A stretch of 64,000 nucleotides of DNA from Chinchilla lanigera (lineage: Eukaryota > Chordata > Mammalia > Rodentia > Chinchillidae), in the NCBI RefSeq assembly GCF_000276665.1, contig NW_004955446.1, forward strand, positions 11,215,569-11,279,568, written 5' to 3'. The position numbers and the translations under genes were made by a program. Below are positions 36,142 to 46,933 of the stretch, piece after piece (the first letter of the stretch is position 1; every line of letters starts with the position of its first letter). Below the pieces are notes generated by a model. The model worked only from the letters and a program-made list of their open reading frames with translations, searched no databases and was not told the DNA's origin.

Positions 36142-36302
36142 TCAGCAAACTGCGTCTGTCTTCAATGCCATTGTGGGCTCTTCCTTCAGTAACCCATTTG
36201 GTGAAAGAATAGCTTTAATAGAGCCGGAGTCTGGGGTTGATTCTAATGGACTCGTTGTCTTTAATTCAGCAATAATTGATGAAATCCCTTGTGTTCTTAA
36301 TA
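36142..36302 (-). other. candidate coding exon B (minus), unrecognised
   Basis: The minus strand has a long pyrimidine tract ending tttcctggcaaag, an acceptor-like site, followed by 161 bases open to a TGA at 36144-36142. If joined to the candidate exon at 38387-38177, the codon phases agree: one base left by the first, two supplied by the second. The residues include SIIAELKTTSPLESTPDSG. No family is recognised. A caution is that the plus strand is also open here for 69 codons (36146-36355) after a good cttttcag acceptor, with SNPFGERIALIEPESG in it, so strand is undecided. Chance openness in both strands is a real possibility. Confidence 0.22.
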
Positions 36303-36532
36303 CTTTGCCAGGAAAGACAGGACAAAAGAAAGTCAAGATGCATTCATACCCTTAAAAGAATTTAGCAGAAAATGCACACTTACAGTGGAAAACAAACATG
36401 CAAATCTTTTAAAGACTATACCTTCAGCCCTTTGAGCCATTTCAGGAATAGCGGCCACAGCAGAGACTGGCTGCGTGGGCTGAGTGATTATCATCACTCA
36501 GGAGCTTGAGTACTTTAGGGTTCTTTGGTGCC

Positions 36533-37308
36533 AGCTATAGTTTGGACCTTAAATATCCCCCGAAGGCCCATGTGTTAAAGGCTTAGCCCCCAGCTTAGTG
36601 CTACTGGAAGGTGGAGGGAACTTTAAGGGAGGAGGGTAATGAGAGGTTTTCAAGTCATCTGGGGTGTGCTCTTTTACTAGTCACTTCCCATCCTGGCTGC
36701 GACAAAATACATGACACCTACAATGTAAAGGAGGAGAGATTTATTTTGGTTCACAGTTTCTGTGCATGAGTGGCTGGGTCCAAGGAGGAAACAGCATGGT
36801 GGAAGGGCCTGGTAGGAGACAGCTGCTCATTCAGTGGTAGCCAGGAAGTGGAGAGAAGAGGAAGGAGTCAGGGATAAGAATTTACTCTTCCAGACCGTGC
36901 CCCAGGAACGCACCTTCAGCCAGGCCCTACCTCCTAATAGCACATGGAGGGTCTAGCCTCATCAGCAGATTCACCCACTGCTGAATGCAACACCCCATAA
37001 TCCAGTCTCCTTCGAAGCACACGAAGCATTTTGGGAACAGTTTAGATCTCAACCATAATAGCCTTTGAAGGGGATAAGGGGGCCCTAGGTCTTTTCTTTC
37101 CTTTTTTCTTTTCTTATCTTTTTTCTTTTCTTTTTCTCTTCTCCTTGAGATGAGCGATTTTTCTCTGCTGCCTCATGATAGGCTTTAAAGTAATTGGGCC
37201 AACTGACTATGGACCTACAGTTCCAAAACAGTGAGCCCAAACAAATTTATTCTCTTTATGAGTTCATTCTCCTGAGTATTTATTATAGTAATACAAAGCT
37301 GACCAACA
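36533..37308 (+). mobile_element. ERVL-MaLR-type LTR, sense, interrupted
   Basis: The left part reads 'gctatagtttggaccttaaatatcccccgaaggcccatgtgttaaaggcttagcccccagc ... ggtgtgctc'. It resumes at about 37063 with 'ctttgaaggggataagggggccc', a C/T-rich tract (37090-37140), 'gtgagcccaaacaaatttattctc' and ends 'gctgaccaaca'. This is the order of a MaLR LTR. Near-matching gtgcc (36528-36532) and gtgac (37309-37313) may be the 5-bp target-site duplication. A second LTR has inserted in its middle. Confidence 0.75.
36678..37062 (-). mobile_element. nested ERVL-MaLR LTR, antisense
   Basis: Read on the minus strand it begins 'ctattatggttgagatctaaactgttccc', contains 'gtgaaccaaaataaatctctcctcc' (polyadenylation signal) and 'catgtattttgtcgcagcc', and ends near 'gggaagtgacta'. 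These are MaLR LTR landmarks. It splits the surrounding sense LTR, so it inserted later. The boundaries are good to about 5 bases. Confidence 0.8.
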
Positions 37309-38012
37309 GTGACATCTTCCATATGTAAATACTCATGTATTTTCTAGTTAGAATGCTGGTGGCTGTCTTTCTTAATTAGAAATGTAAGGATTTAATGATG
37401 AAATGATTCTGGTATTAGAGTTTAGAAGTTCCTCCAACTTCTCAAACCAACAAAGTGAAGATAAGGAAGGAATTCTCTGATAGACCAACAATAAAAAATT
37501 TTCAATCTGCCAATATTTACTGAAAAGCTACCCTGTCAGAGGCCCTGTGCCAGTTTTCTGATTCTTTTCATACTCTCTTGTATTATAATTCCATGGGATT
37601 GATTAACCATATGTGTTGACCCTCAGAAAGGCTCTGTCCAGGGACTGAAGCATAGAGTTTTACTGCTTTTCCTGGAAAAACTGATTTTAGAAGCAAGAAT
37701 ATTGAGAGGAGCTTATAGACACACTGCTGAAGAATTTTAATGACAAGAAAAGTGCTGATAGTGTAAAGATTTAAGAAGTGAGCATGCTCTTGTTTCTTAA
37801 ATGTGTAAAAGTATCAAACTTGCATAAGAAAAGAACTAAATAAAACCTACCAAAAGTTGAAGTCATTAATTCTGATAGTGGGGTTATAACTGATTTCTCT
37901 TTTCAGCTTTGTCTCAATCTCCAGGTTTTCATTCATGAAGAAATACTACTTTTAAAATGAGGAAATATGAAAAGGTAATAATATGAATGTGACATTTAAT
38001 AATTACTAAGGA
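37309..38012. other. unique DNA, nothing recognised
   Basis: AT-rich, with no repeat or exon recognised. If the two candidate minus-strand exons are real, this is their intron. Confidence 0.35.
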
Positions 38013-38176
38013 CTAGAGCAAGTGGTATTTTTTTCTTATCCTCATGTAAGAGCCCCCCAGGTTTTGTACAAATGTTGAGAGAACATATGTTATTTTTGTT
38101 TTGAATGTTTCTGCAGTTATGTAACACTGGCTGTGATTCATTGATTCTGGATCCTTGTTTAAGATATAGTATTTAC

Positions 38177-38387
38177 ATATGTGTAGGAGGGAGGCAATGC
38201 TTTCTGTCTTAATATTTTCCACTCTTCTTTGATTAGCGGTAAGAACTGTGATTTCAATGATATTTGTGGCTTGATGGTCTTTAATAGTGTCTGCATTAGG
38301 AAGCTCCTCCACACTGAATCCCTTCAACTCTTTTTGGAGGGGAATGGAGTAGCCGAACAAAGCATCACTTTTGTCTAACAATTTTTC
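38177..38387 (-). other. candidate coding exon A (minus), unrecognised
   Basis: On the minus strand a pyrimidine-rich actttccctctag acceptor precedes 211 open bases beginning gaa aaa ttg tta gac. A donor-like t/gtaaat lies at 38176-38171. The open frame actually continues to a stop at 38013 (122 codons), long for such AT-rich DNA. The residues include KSDALFGYSIPLQKELKGF and a hydrophilic middle; there is no transmembrane segment and no motif I recognise. The plus strand is closed. It sits 180 bases from a full-length L1 insertion, which would be intronic or upstream. This may be a real exon of an unidentified gene, a fossil exon or chance. Confidence 0.28.
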
Positions 38388-38999
38388 CTAGAGGGAAAGT
38401 CTTTCAAGTGAGCCTCCAAGAAAATAATAACAATCTCATTCAATTTTGGAGACACATCACCAGTAGATCTGGAAACATTCTCCATCCCTAGGAAAAGATG
38501 TAGAAACATCTGAAATAATACCTGACCCACAGGATAGCCTCAGTAAATATTGGTTACAATTATTGATATCTTTTTTTATTAGTACATGTTTGCAACTCAC
38601 ACAGTTTGCAGTCATTTTAGAGAGAGGTTACATGTACATATTACAGCTTTTTTAGAAGACCTTCCCCTTCCCTCCTTCTCCCCCCATGCTCCTCTAGGTC
38701 CGCTGTCACCTTTTACATACTTTTTGATGTTATTTGTCTTAGCTCATGGTATGGCATATAATGTTTACATCGATTCTGTACATGGTGTCTTTGTTCCTCT
38801 CATTTCCCCTTCCCCTCCTCCTCACCCCTTGTCCTTCTTCCTTTGGACTATTTCTATTGGATAAGATCTGTCCCCTTGTTCCTTTCTATCCATTCTTTAT
38901 CATTTTCTTTGTTTGTATTTTGCCTCATTCAAATGAGAGATACCATAGGGTATTTCAGCTTGTGTATCTGATTTATTTCACTCAGTATTTTATTTTCCA

Positions 39000-41900
39000 G
39001 TGATTCCATTTTCCTACAAATGCCTCCAATTTATCCTTTGTAAGAGTAGAGTAGTATTCCATTATATATAAACATCACATTTTTGTTTATCTAATCATCT
39101 GTTGATGGGTATTCAGGCCTCTTCCAGGAGTTAGTATTATGAACTGTGCTGCTATAAACACTAATATGCATATATTGCTGCAGTATGATGATTTAAGCTC
39201 TTTGGGCAAGATTCCTGGCAGAAGAATAGCTAGGTTGTATGGAATTTCTAATTTCAATTCTTTGAGAAATCTCTATGCTGATTTCCATAGTGGTTGAACT
39301 AGTTTGAATTCGCACCAACAACACAAGAATGTTCCTTTTACACCACAGAGACTCCGCATTTGTTACCATTTGATTTCCTAATGATTGCCATTCTTTCTGA
39401 AGTTAGGTGGACTCTTAGTGCTGTTTTAATTTGTACTTCTCTAATGGCCAGAGAAGTTGAAGATTTTTTTCATGTGTTTGTTATCCATGTGTATTTCTTC
39501 CTCTATGAAGTGTCTGTTCATTTCTCTAGCCCTTTTCTTGACTGAGTCTTTAATTTTAGGTGGTTTAATGTTTTGGAGATCTTAACATATTTTAGATATC
39601 AGTCCTCTGAGGAGCAGCTAGCACAAAACCTTTATGTACGTTTCCTCTTCATTCTACTGACTGATTCTTTTGCTGTACAAAACTTTTTAGTCTGATAATC
39701 TCATTTGTTGACTCTTGCTTCTAGTTCTTATGCACTTAAGGTTTTGTTTAGAAAATCCTTCCTACACCTGTGTCTTCAAGTGTTTTATCTATTTTATCTT
39801 CCAGAAAGTTTAGTGCTTCTATTTTAATATTTAGATCTTTGATTCATTTTTATTTTAATTTAGTACAAGGTGAGAGATAAGGGTCCAGTTTCATTCTTCT
39901 ACAAACATAACCAGTTTTCCCAACACCACTTGTTGAATAGGCTGTCTTACCTCCAACATATGTTTTTGGACCGTTTGTCAAAGGTCAAATAGTTGAATAT
40001 GCCAGGAGAAGTTTCTGTATCATCTATATGTTCCATTGATCCACCTGTCTGGCTTTGTTCCAATACCATGCTGTTATCACTATTGATTTGTAGTATATCT
40101 TGAATTCTGGTATTGCTATGCTATCTGCTGTGCTCTTATGGCCCCAAATTACTTTTGCTATTTGGGGTCTCTCCTGGTTCCATATTAATTTTAGGATTGC
40201 TTTATCTGGATCCATAAAGTATGCTGTCTTGTTTTGTTTTGTTTTGTTTTTTGGGTACCAGGAATCAAACTCAGGACCTCACAGTTGCCTGGCAGGTGCT
40301 ATACCACTGAGATAAACCCCTGGCCCCTGCTGTTTGTATTTTGATTGGGACTGCATTGAATCTGTATAACAGCTTTGCAAGTATGGTTATTTTGACAAAA
40401 TTGGTTCTGCCTATTCAGGAGCAAGGGACATCTTTCCCTTTTCTAATGTCCTCTTCAATCTCCTTCTTCATAGTACTGTAGTTTTCTTTGTAGAGGTCTT
40501 TGACATCCTTGGTGAGGTTTATTCCTGGCTATTTCATCTTTTTAAGTGACTATGAATGGTATTCTTTTCCGAATTTTCTTCTCATCTTTTTCATTATTGG
40601 TATACACAAATGCTAATGAGTTTTTGTGTATTGATCTTGCATCCTGCTGCTTTGCTGAAATTGTTACTAATTCTAAGTTTTTGGTGGGGTTCTTTGGGTC
40701 TTCTATATACAGTATCACATCATCTGCAAATAATGACAATTTGAGTTCTTCCTTTTTATATGTGTCCCTTTTATTTCTTTCTCTTGCCTAATTGCTCTAG
40801 CTAATGTTTCAAGTACTATGTTGAATAGCAGAGGTGATAGTAGCCATCCTTGTCTTGTTCCTGATTTTAGGGGAATGATTTCAGTTTTGCCCTATTAAGT
40901 ATGATGCTGGTTATTGTTTTGGATATGGTCTTTCTATGCCTGTATTCTTCGGAGTTTTTATCATGAAGGTGTGTTGGATATTGTCAAAAGCTTTTTCTGC
41001 ATCTCCTCATATGACTATGTGTGTGTGTGTTTGTTTTTTTTAACCTTGCTCCTGTTTGATATATTACATTTATAAATTTATGTATGTTAAATCATCCTTA
41101 TACCTCTGGGTTGAAACCTATTTGATCATGATGTATGACTGTTTTGATAATGCACTGTGTTCTATTTGCTAATATCTTGTTGACGATTTTTACATCTATG
41201 TTAATTACAGAGATTAGCCTATTGTTTTCTTTCTTTAGTTGGGTATTTATCTGATTTTGGGATCAAAATGATAATGGATTCCATAAATGAATTTGGGAGT
41301 GCTCCATTCCTTTCAATTTCTTTGAAGAATTTGAGGGGTATTGCTGATATAACATCCTTACAGGTTTTGTAGATTTAGCAGTGAATTCATCAGGTCCTGG
41401 GCTTCTTTAGTTGGTATTCTTTATTATTGAATCAATTTCATTGCTTATTATTGGGTTGGTAAACTTATTTATGTCTTCTTGGATTGGTTTTGGTTATTTA
41501 TATGTGTCTTAGAATCTGTCCATTTCTTCAAAATTTGTGAATTTGTTGGAATATGATTTTTCAAAGTATATTATTAGCTGCCTTCTGGATTTTGAGAGTC
41601 TGTTGTGATCGCACCTTTGTCATTTCTAATTGCATTGATATGAGCCATTTCTCTCTCTTGGTGCGTCTTGCTAATGGCTTGTCTATTTCATTTATTCTTT
41701 CAAAGAACCAGCTCTTCTATTTATTGATTTTCTTTCACAGTTTTTTTAGTCTCAGTTTTATTGACATCTGCTCTCAACTTCATAATTTCTCTCTTGAACA
41801 TCAGTTTGAGGCTGGTTTGTTGTTTCTAAAGTATCTTATGATTTCTCATATGGTTATTTATTTGGGCCAGCTCTGTTTTCTTAATGTAAGCATTGATTGT

Positions 41901-42690
41901 GATGAATGTTCCTGTAACAACTGCTTTCCTAGTATCCTGGAGGTTTCGTTGAGTTGTACGATCATTGTCATTGGTTTTCAGAAAATTTTTAATTTCTCCT
42001 GTAACCCATCGGGTATTTAGGCGTATACTGTTAATTTTTCAGGAGATTTTGGCTTTTCCAAAATTCTTCTGTTGTTGATTTCTATTTTCATTGCACAGTG
42101 GTTGGATAGTATGCATGGGGTGATTTCAGTTCTTTTATATTTACATAAGCAGGCTTTGTGAACTAGTATGTGATCTGTTTTGGAAAAAATATCATATCCT
42201 GCTGAAAAGAATGTATACTGTGTTGTATAAGGGTGAACTATTCTGTATATATCTATTGAGTCCATATGTTCAAAGGAGTGGTTTGGCTCTGAAATTTCTT
42301 TATTTGTTTTTTGTTTAGTTGATCTGTCTCTTTGTGAAAGTAGAATATTAAAATTCACTAATATGATTGTGTCAATGTTTATTTGATCTTTTAATTTCAG
42401 CAGTGTTTGTTTTATGAGGATATGCGTAGCAGTATTTAGTTCATATATTGTGTAAATGTTATTTCTTCTTGTTGGATTGTTCCTTTCAGTGGTATGTAGT
42501 GACCTTCTTTGTCTCTTCAAATTTGCTTTAACTTGAAGTTTACTGTGTCTGATATTAGAATTGCTACTCCTGCTTGTTTTGTGGGTCTTGATGCATGAAA
42601 TGCTGTTTTCCATCCTTTTATTTTTAGTCTATGAATGTCTTTTTGGATTAGATGAGTATCTTGAATGCAGGAGATTGTTGGATTCTGCTT
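39000..42690 (-). pseudogene. L1 ORF2 (endonuclease-reverse transcriptase) pseudogene
   Basis: Decayed ORF2 of the L1 at 38570-44699. A 198-codon open stretch at 42613-42017 corresponds to the AP-like endonuclease domain, with the YTFFS and SNHCAMKIEI equivalents. A 65-codon stretch at 40739-40542 carries the reverse-transcriptase FADD catalytic motif at about 40730-40719. A 63-codon stretch at 40215-40024 has the LKLIWNQERPQIAK region downstream of the RT. The C-terminal region is represented near 39000-39600. Frames are separated by stops and shifts, and an ID element lies at 40229-40327. The first roughly 40 residues of the endonuclease appear to be absent. Confidence 0.85.
40229..40327 (-). 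mobile_element. ID SINE, antisense, inside L1 ORF2
   Basis: 'ggtaccaggaatcaaactcaggacctcacagttgcctggcaggtgctataccactgagataaacccctggccc' is an antisense ID with its tail (ttttg repeats, 40231-40252) on the left. It interrupts recognisable L1 sequence, so it is younger than the L1. Confidence 0.93.
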
Positions 42691-42974
42691 TTTGATCTAT
42701 TTTGTCCTCAGTATCTGACATTCTGTCTTCACATTGGTCATTTCTGGAATGTATGAATACTGTTTTTTATTTCAGGTATTTTTGTCTGACATCTTTTTGA
42801 GGATTCTAGATCCTTCTTGTGGTTTAAATTTTGAACTGTTTTGGTTAATTCCTCCAGTTTTTTGCTTATTTTCCTGAAATTCATTGTGGGCTTATAGAGT
42901 GTAACTGGTGTAAACTCTTGGTTCACTTCCTCTTTGAACTCACCTATTTTCTTCATCCCTTCTAAATTTTTCAT
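42690..42974 (-). pseudogene. L1 ORF1 N-terminal remnant (coiled coil)
   Basis: A 78-codon open frame at 42974-42738 is lysine- and glutamate-rich with heptad-like spacing (KISKKLEELTKTVQNLNHK) and an EIKNSIHTFQ word, continuing in another frame to an ERISELED-type segment. This matches the N-terminal coiled-coil part of L1 ORF1. The RNA-recognition and C-terminal domains do not follow. Endonuclease sequence begins within about 50 bases, which implies an internal deletion of roughly 1 kb. Confidence 0.7.
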
Positions 42975-44712
42975 AGATTTCTGTTATCTGGTATTTATTT
43001 TCTTCTCTTTTTGTAGCTCTTTGCTCTGTCTTGGAGGAGTTGGGGAGGTGGGGTTAGGAGATCTTCTATTTCCTTGTTTCCCCATTCTCCTTCTTGTATC
43101 TGTATTTATTTGTTTTATGTATATATTAGATGTGTCCCCCTGTTTTTTCTCCTCCCTTGATTTTGGGGGTGGGAGGGTTATTTCAGCTTAGGGACTAGAG
43201 AAGTACGAAGATACATGGTTATATGGAGCTTTTTAGTATGATGTTGCCTCCCAGTAAATAATTTTCAACTTCTTATGTCCAGTTCTAGTATTTACTCTTC
43301 CTGTTATTTACTTTAAGGGGTTTTGATTGTGTCTGTACGTTTTGCCCCAAGAATTGCTTCAGTTTATAACTGCATCCACAGAATCAGCCTTACAACCTTT
43401 CTGTATGACAGCCCTTACAGTTACGATTCTGGACAAGGGAGAGAACCTAAGTGAATATATAAGAGTAACCACCTAGCATTCACACAAAACCGTAAAAGAA
43501 CAACAGCCCACATCACTAAATAACTCAAGAAACATACAAAAATTTAAGCCAATAAGATGTCTGATGGGAATATAGATTAGATATTCTAATGAGGCACTGC
43601 ATATGGGATTCTCAGGTAGCTTCTTTTCCAGATAGTCTGAATATTCACACCCCACTTACTCCTCTGATCCTTCCATTGCAAAACTGGAGTTAGCTCAGAC
43701 TCAGCACCTCTTTCTGCCAGGTGGCAGGCATTTTTGCAGAGTTTGATCCAGTCTGAGTTCTTGAGTTAGGAACTCTTGCTGTCCCTCTCCCTGAGTGTGA
43801 TGGTGGTTTAGCAGAGAAGTTCACTGGCATTAAATTTTCCACTGATTCAGGATTATTCCTATGCAATCAATTAAATTTCAACAGTAACAAGCTAATCCAT
43901 TTCAGTGGTGTCTATCAGGGCTAGTTGAGAATGATATACCATCAGCCCCTGTACTGAATCGCCCTTTAGCAGTGGAAACACGGTGCCAATGTGAGCCTCC
44001 AACCTTGGATAGCTCAGTCTGAATCTGGTGCCTAATCTCAGGTCCTGGGCCTGTAATCACCAGTCTCTACCTTTCAGCAGAATTCACCCCAATCTGCTCT
44101 CCAATTGCCAACAATCTCCAGTGACTATCGTTCCCTCATCAACTCCGGCACCTTGGCAGTATGAGCCACCAGTGGACTGCTCTAGGATCGAAGTTCAAAC
44201 TCCCAGCCCGTTCTTGCAATGTCCCCTGGCCTGTGACTGCCTTCCGTAGGTATGTCCCGGGGCACTTGTAATGCAGAGACTCACCACCTATTACCACTGG
44301 AAGGTCGCTCTGGAGTCAGAGGCTAGTGTTTTTCCTGCTGTCTCCAAATCCAGACTTCAGACCCCTTTTCCTGGAGAAGCTGAGCTGCTGGAACTCACTG
44401 TTCCACCATCTTGTCCTTTCTCCTGTATGTTTCTTGATAATGTTCTCTGAAGTCTCTCAGACATGGCTGTTCCTCTACTCAGCCACGTTGTGTCTTCTAG
44501 CTCATTCCTTCTAAGTAGATCATTCCTCAGGTTCTGTGATGTGACTCTTCCTTTAGTCAGCCATGCTGAATTTCCTATTCCATTTTTACCTTGCCCAGGA
44601 ACAGATTCAGTATTTGACTGGCTCTTCTGCTGTCCTGTGCAGAGGAAACAGTGAAGACCCAGATCCAAGTTGGCAGGGGCTGAGCGAGGCATGGAATCCC
44701 AATTATTGATAT

Positions 44713-45310
44713 TATTAACTATTTTATTGCAAATAAATCATTGTGCTTCTAGGCCATGATGATGTCCTACAGTAGATGTGATTTGAGCAGTATATTTATT
44801 GCAAGAAACAGACAGGGGGTTCTACATTACTCTTTTTTCTTTAAAACCTGAAATTTGAGATTTTATTAACTTTCGCCAATGTTTGTGTCACATAGGGGAC
44901 ATAGATATTGCACATCATTCAGTTTGAGCGTACTATAGGAGGATGAAAGCTACGTGTAGATGGTCTCTCAACGTCTGTGATTTTGTCCTCTTCATCAAGG
45001 GTCTGCATCTTTACACCTCATTATTAATTCCTGCTCCTGCACAAAATGAATGAGGAGGATAACCTCCTTAAAAACTTATTTTCCTTTCAGTAACATTGAC
45101 AGGCTGGGTTTCCTGTCATGAGATGTTCACTGCCATGAGAAGTTCCTCAGAAATTCCTGAATGTTGATTCTTCTGGAACTCACTGTTAGAAAGGCAAAAG
45201 ATCTGGGTAGAGTCAGCCTTGCATTACAAGTAACAGTTGACCCAAGTCAGACACATTCCATTCTAAGGTATTTCCACATGACTGAAGCCAGGGAAAAAGT
45301 GACTTTTTTC
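44713..45310. other. unique DNA, nothing recognised
   Basis: No repeat or exon recognised between the L1 and the TG microsatellite. Confidence 0.4.
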
Positions 45311-45317
45311 AGCATAT

Positions 45318-45320
<3 letters not shown>

Positions 45321-45361
<41 letters not shown>
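45321..45361. repeat. (TG)n microsatellite, about 20 units, uninterrupted
   Basis: Pure TG repeat, likely length-polymorphic. Confidence 0.97.
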
Positions 45362-45362
<1 letters not shown>

Positions 45363-45539
45363 TAGGGTATGGGTAGGTACTCTAATTGTCACCGCCCAGC
45401 AGCTTCAGAATGGGACAATGTCATATGCTCTCACTGTGATTGAATTCTAGAAAGGAGTGAGGCCCCTGGTCTCTCTGCTAGGGCAGCTCCCCTACTTCCA
45501 GAGAAGGGCTTGGTAAGCTCCCTACAGATGACTTCTGTG

Positions 45540-46150
45540 CTCCATTCTTGCCTTTCTACCTCCATTCTTTACAACAAAGCCAGAGTGATTCTTGAGAAAT
45601 AGAGAAAAAAGAAACACATGAGAATATTAATCAGATTGTGTCCAGCTTAGATTATCTCAGGACTTCCCATAGCCCTGAGTATCTCCTGACCCTCACAAAA
45701 CCCCATAGCCTGTTCCTTGGTCTCTCCTTGCTCTATATCTGGCACCATTTTTCCTTACCAACCATGCTCCAGCATGGTGGCTGTATTTTGGCTTCCCAAA
45801 GTGATGAAAGGTGTAGCTTCCTTTATAGCTGGCCTCTTGTCTGCTTGTCTCTGCTGGCTGTGTTCTTGCCTCTTCATGTTCTTAGCTGTCTCCTTTTTGT
45901 CAAGTAATTTCACTAAATCCTTAAGTGTTCAGTCCACTGGTGATCATGCTAACATTCTATTGTTTACTTACTAATTTTCAATGTTACATTTTTATTTCTT
46001 TGTTGTCAACCTCTCTATCCCCAAGCCCATGTAAAAGTTTCATGAGTACAGGGAATTTGTCAGTCTCATAAATTTCTAATGCACTACATAGAACAGTGCC
46101 CAGTACATAGTAGGCTCTCAAACAATAATAGTTAAGTGAATAAATGAACG
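45540..46150 (+). repeat. L2 LINE 3' portion, sense
   Basis: The order of L2 3' sequence is clear: 'ccagagtgattcttgag', 'cagattgtgtccagc', 'ggacttcccatagccctgag', 'ccatagcctgttccttgg', then after a less clear section 'gtttcatgagtacagggaatttgtc' and 'acagtgcccagtacatagtaggctctcaaacaa ... gtgaataaatga'. Confidence 0.8.
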
Positions 46151-46717
46151 TTAAATTGAAGTAAAAATAAAGATCAAAGAACATTATTGTGATATTAAAG
46201 GAAATGATGTCTAGAAAGAGCTTAAAATAGAAATGACACAAAATGACCAATAAATCATAACTATTATCATTGTTGTCATTATTGTTTTGTATTTTTTTTG
46301 ATGATTTACTCCCCCCACCCTTTATAATTGGGAAGTTTTTGTTTGATGTAAAACAACTTCTGCTTCAGTGACCTAATTTTCTATTTTGTGGGCCACACAG
46401 AGTTATAATTCTTTTGAGCTATTTGAAAAATAGCTGAGCCCTTAGCATTCTTTTTTTCCAAGTCCAATAATTCTAATTTTCTTCATCTTTTCTTCTAGGT
46501 ATTATTCTTGGAGAAGTAACTTTGAGAGCCCTGAGGCAAGGTGATTACACTAAGCCATCGCCATATACTAATTAGCGAATCTGTGTGTGGCTCTAATTTG
46601 TCCACACATAAAGGAAACTGCCCACACAATTTTCCCTTGAAAATGATAACTTTGCAATAGTACTTCCACCTACTCTTAAGGGGCCAGAGTATCCCGCACA
46701 GATCTCATGTTTCCTTT
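46151..46717. other. unique AT-rich DNA, nothing recognised
   Basis: No repeat or exon recognised. Confidence 0.4.
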
Positions 46718-46730
46718 AAAAATACATTGA

Positions 46731-46921
46731 CAGCCAGGCATAGTAGCACATCCCTGCAATCTCAGCACTATGGGGAACAGAGGCAGGACTGTGAGTTTGA
46801 ATCCAGCCTGAGCAACTTAGTGACTTAGTGAGACCTGTCTCAAAATAAAATTGAAAAGCACATATCCCAGTGCAAAGGCCTTGAGTTCAATCCTCAGTAC
46901 TGCCAACAAACAAAAACCCAG
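46731..46921 (+). mobile_element. B1-ID composite SINE, sense
   Basis: A B1 body ('agccaggcatagtagcacatccctgcaatctcagcac ... gagacctgtctcaaaataaaa') runs directly into an ID-like 3' part ('cagtgcaaaggccttgagttcaatcctcagtactgcc') and an A-rich tail. Likely target-site duplications are aaaatacattga (46719-46730) and aaaaaacattga (46922-46933), 11 of 12 matching, so the fused unit inserted as one piece. Confidence 0.85.
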
Positions 46922-46933
46922 AAAAAACATTGA

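Larger units (their letters stand above)
38570..44699 (-). mobile_element. LINE-1, both ends present, antisense, inactive
   Basis: A 13-bp perfect target-site duplication, caattattgatat, lies at 38557-38569 and 44700-44712. The left edge is the T-rich tail end (38571-38580) and the right edge begins gggattcc on the minus strand, as expected for a complete 5' end. The order on the minus strand is 5' UTR (about 44699-42975), ORF1 remnant, ORF2 and 3' UTR with a polypurine tract (38650-38850 as pyrimidines on plus). ORF2 is broken by many stops and frameshifts and by an ID insertion. The ORF1 to ORF2 transition is shortened by an internal deletion. The element cannot mobilise. Confidence 0.93.

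Noticed and set aside
41553..42020. 155-codon plus-strand open frame
   Set aside because: It is the antisense shadow of L1 ORF2, which is on the minus strand here.
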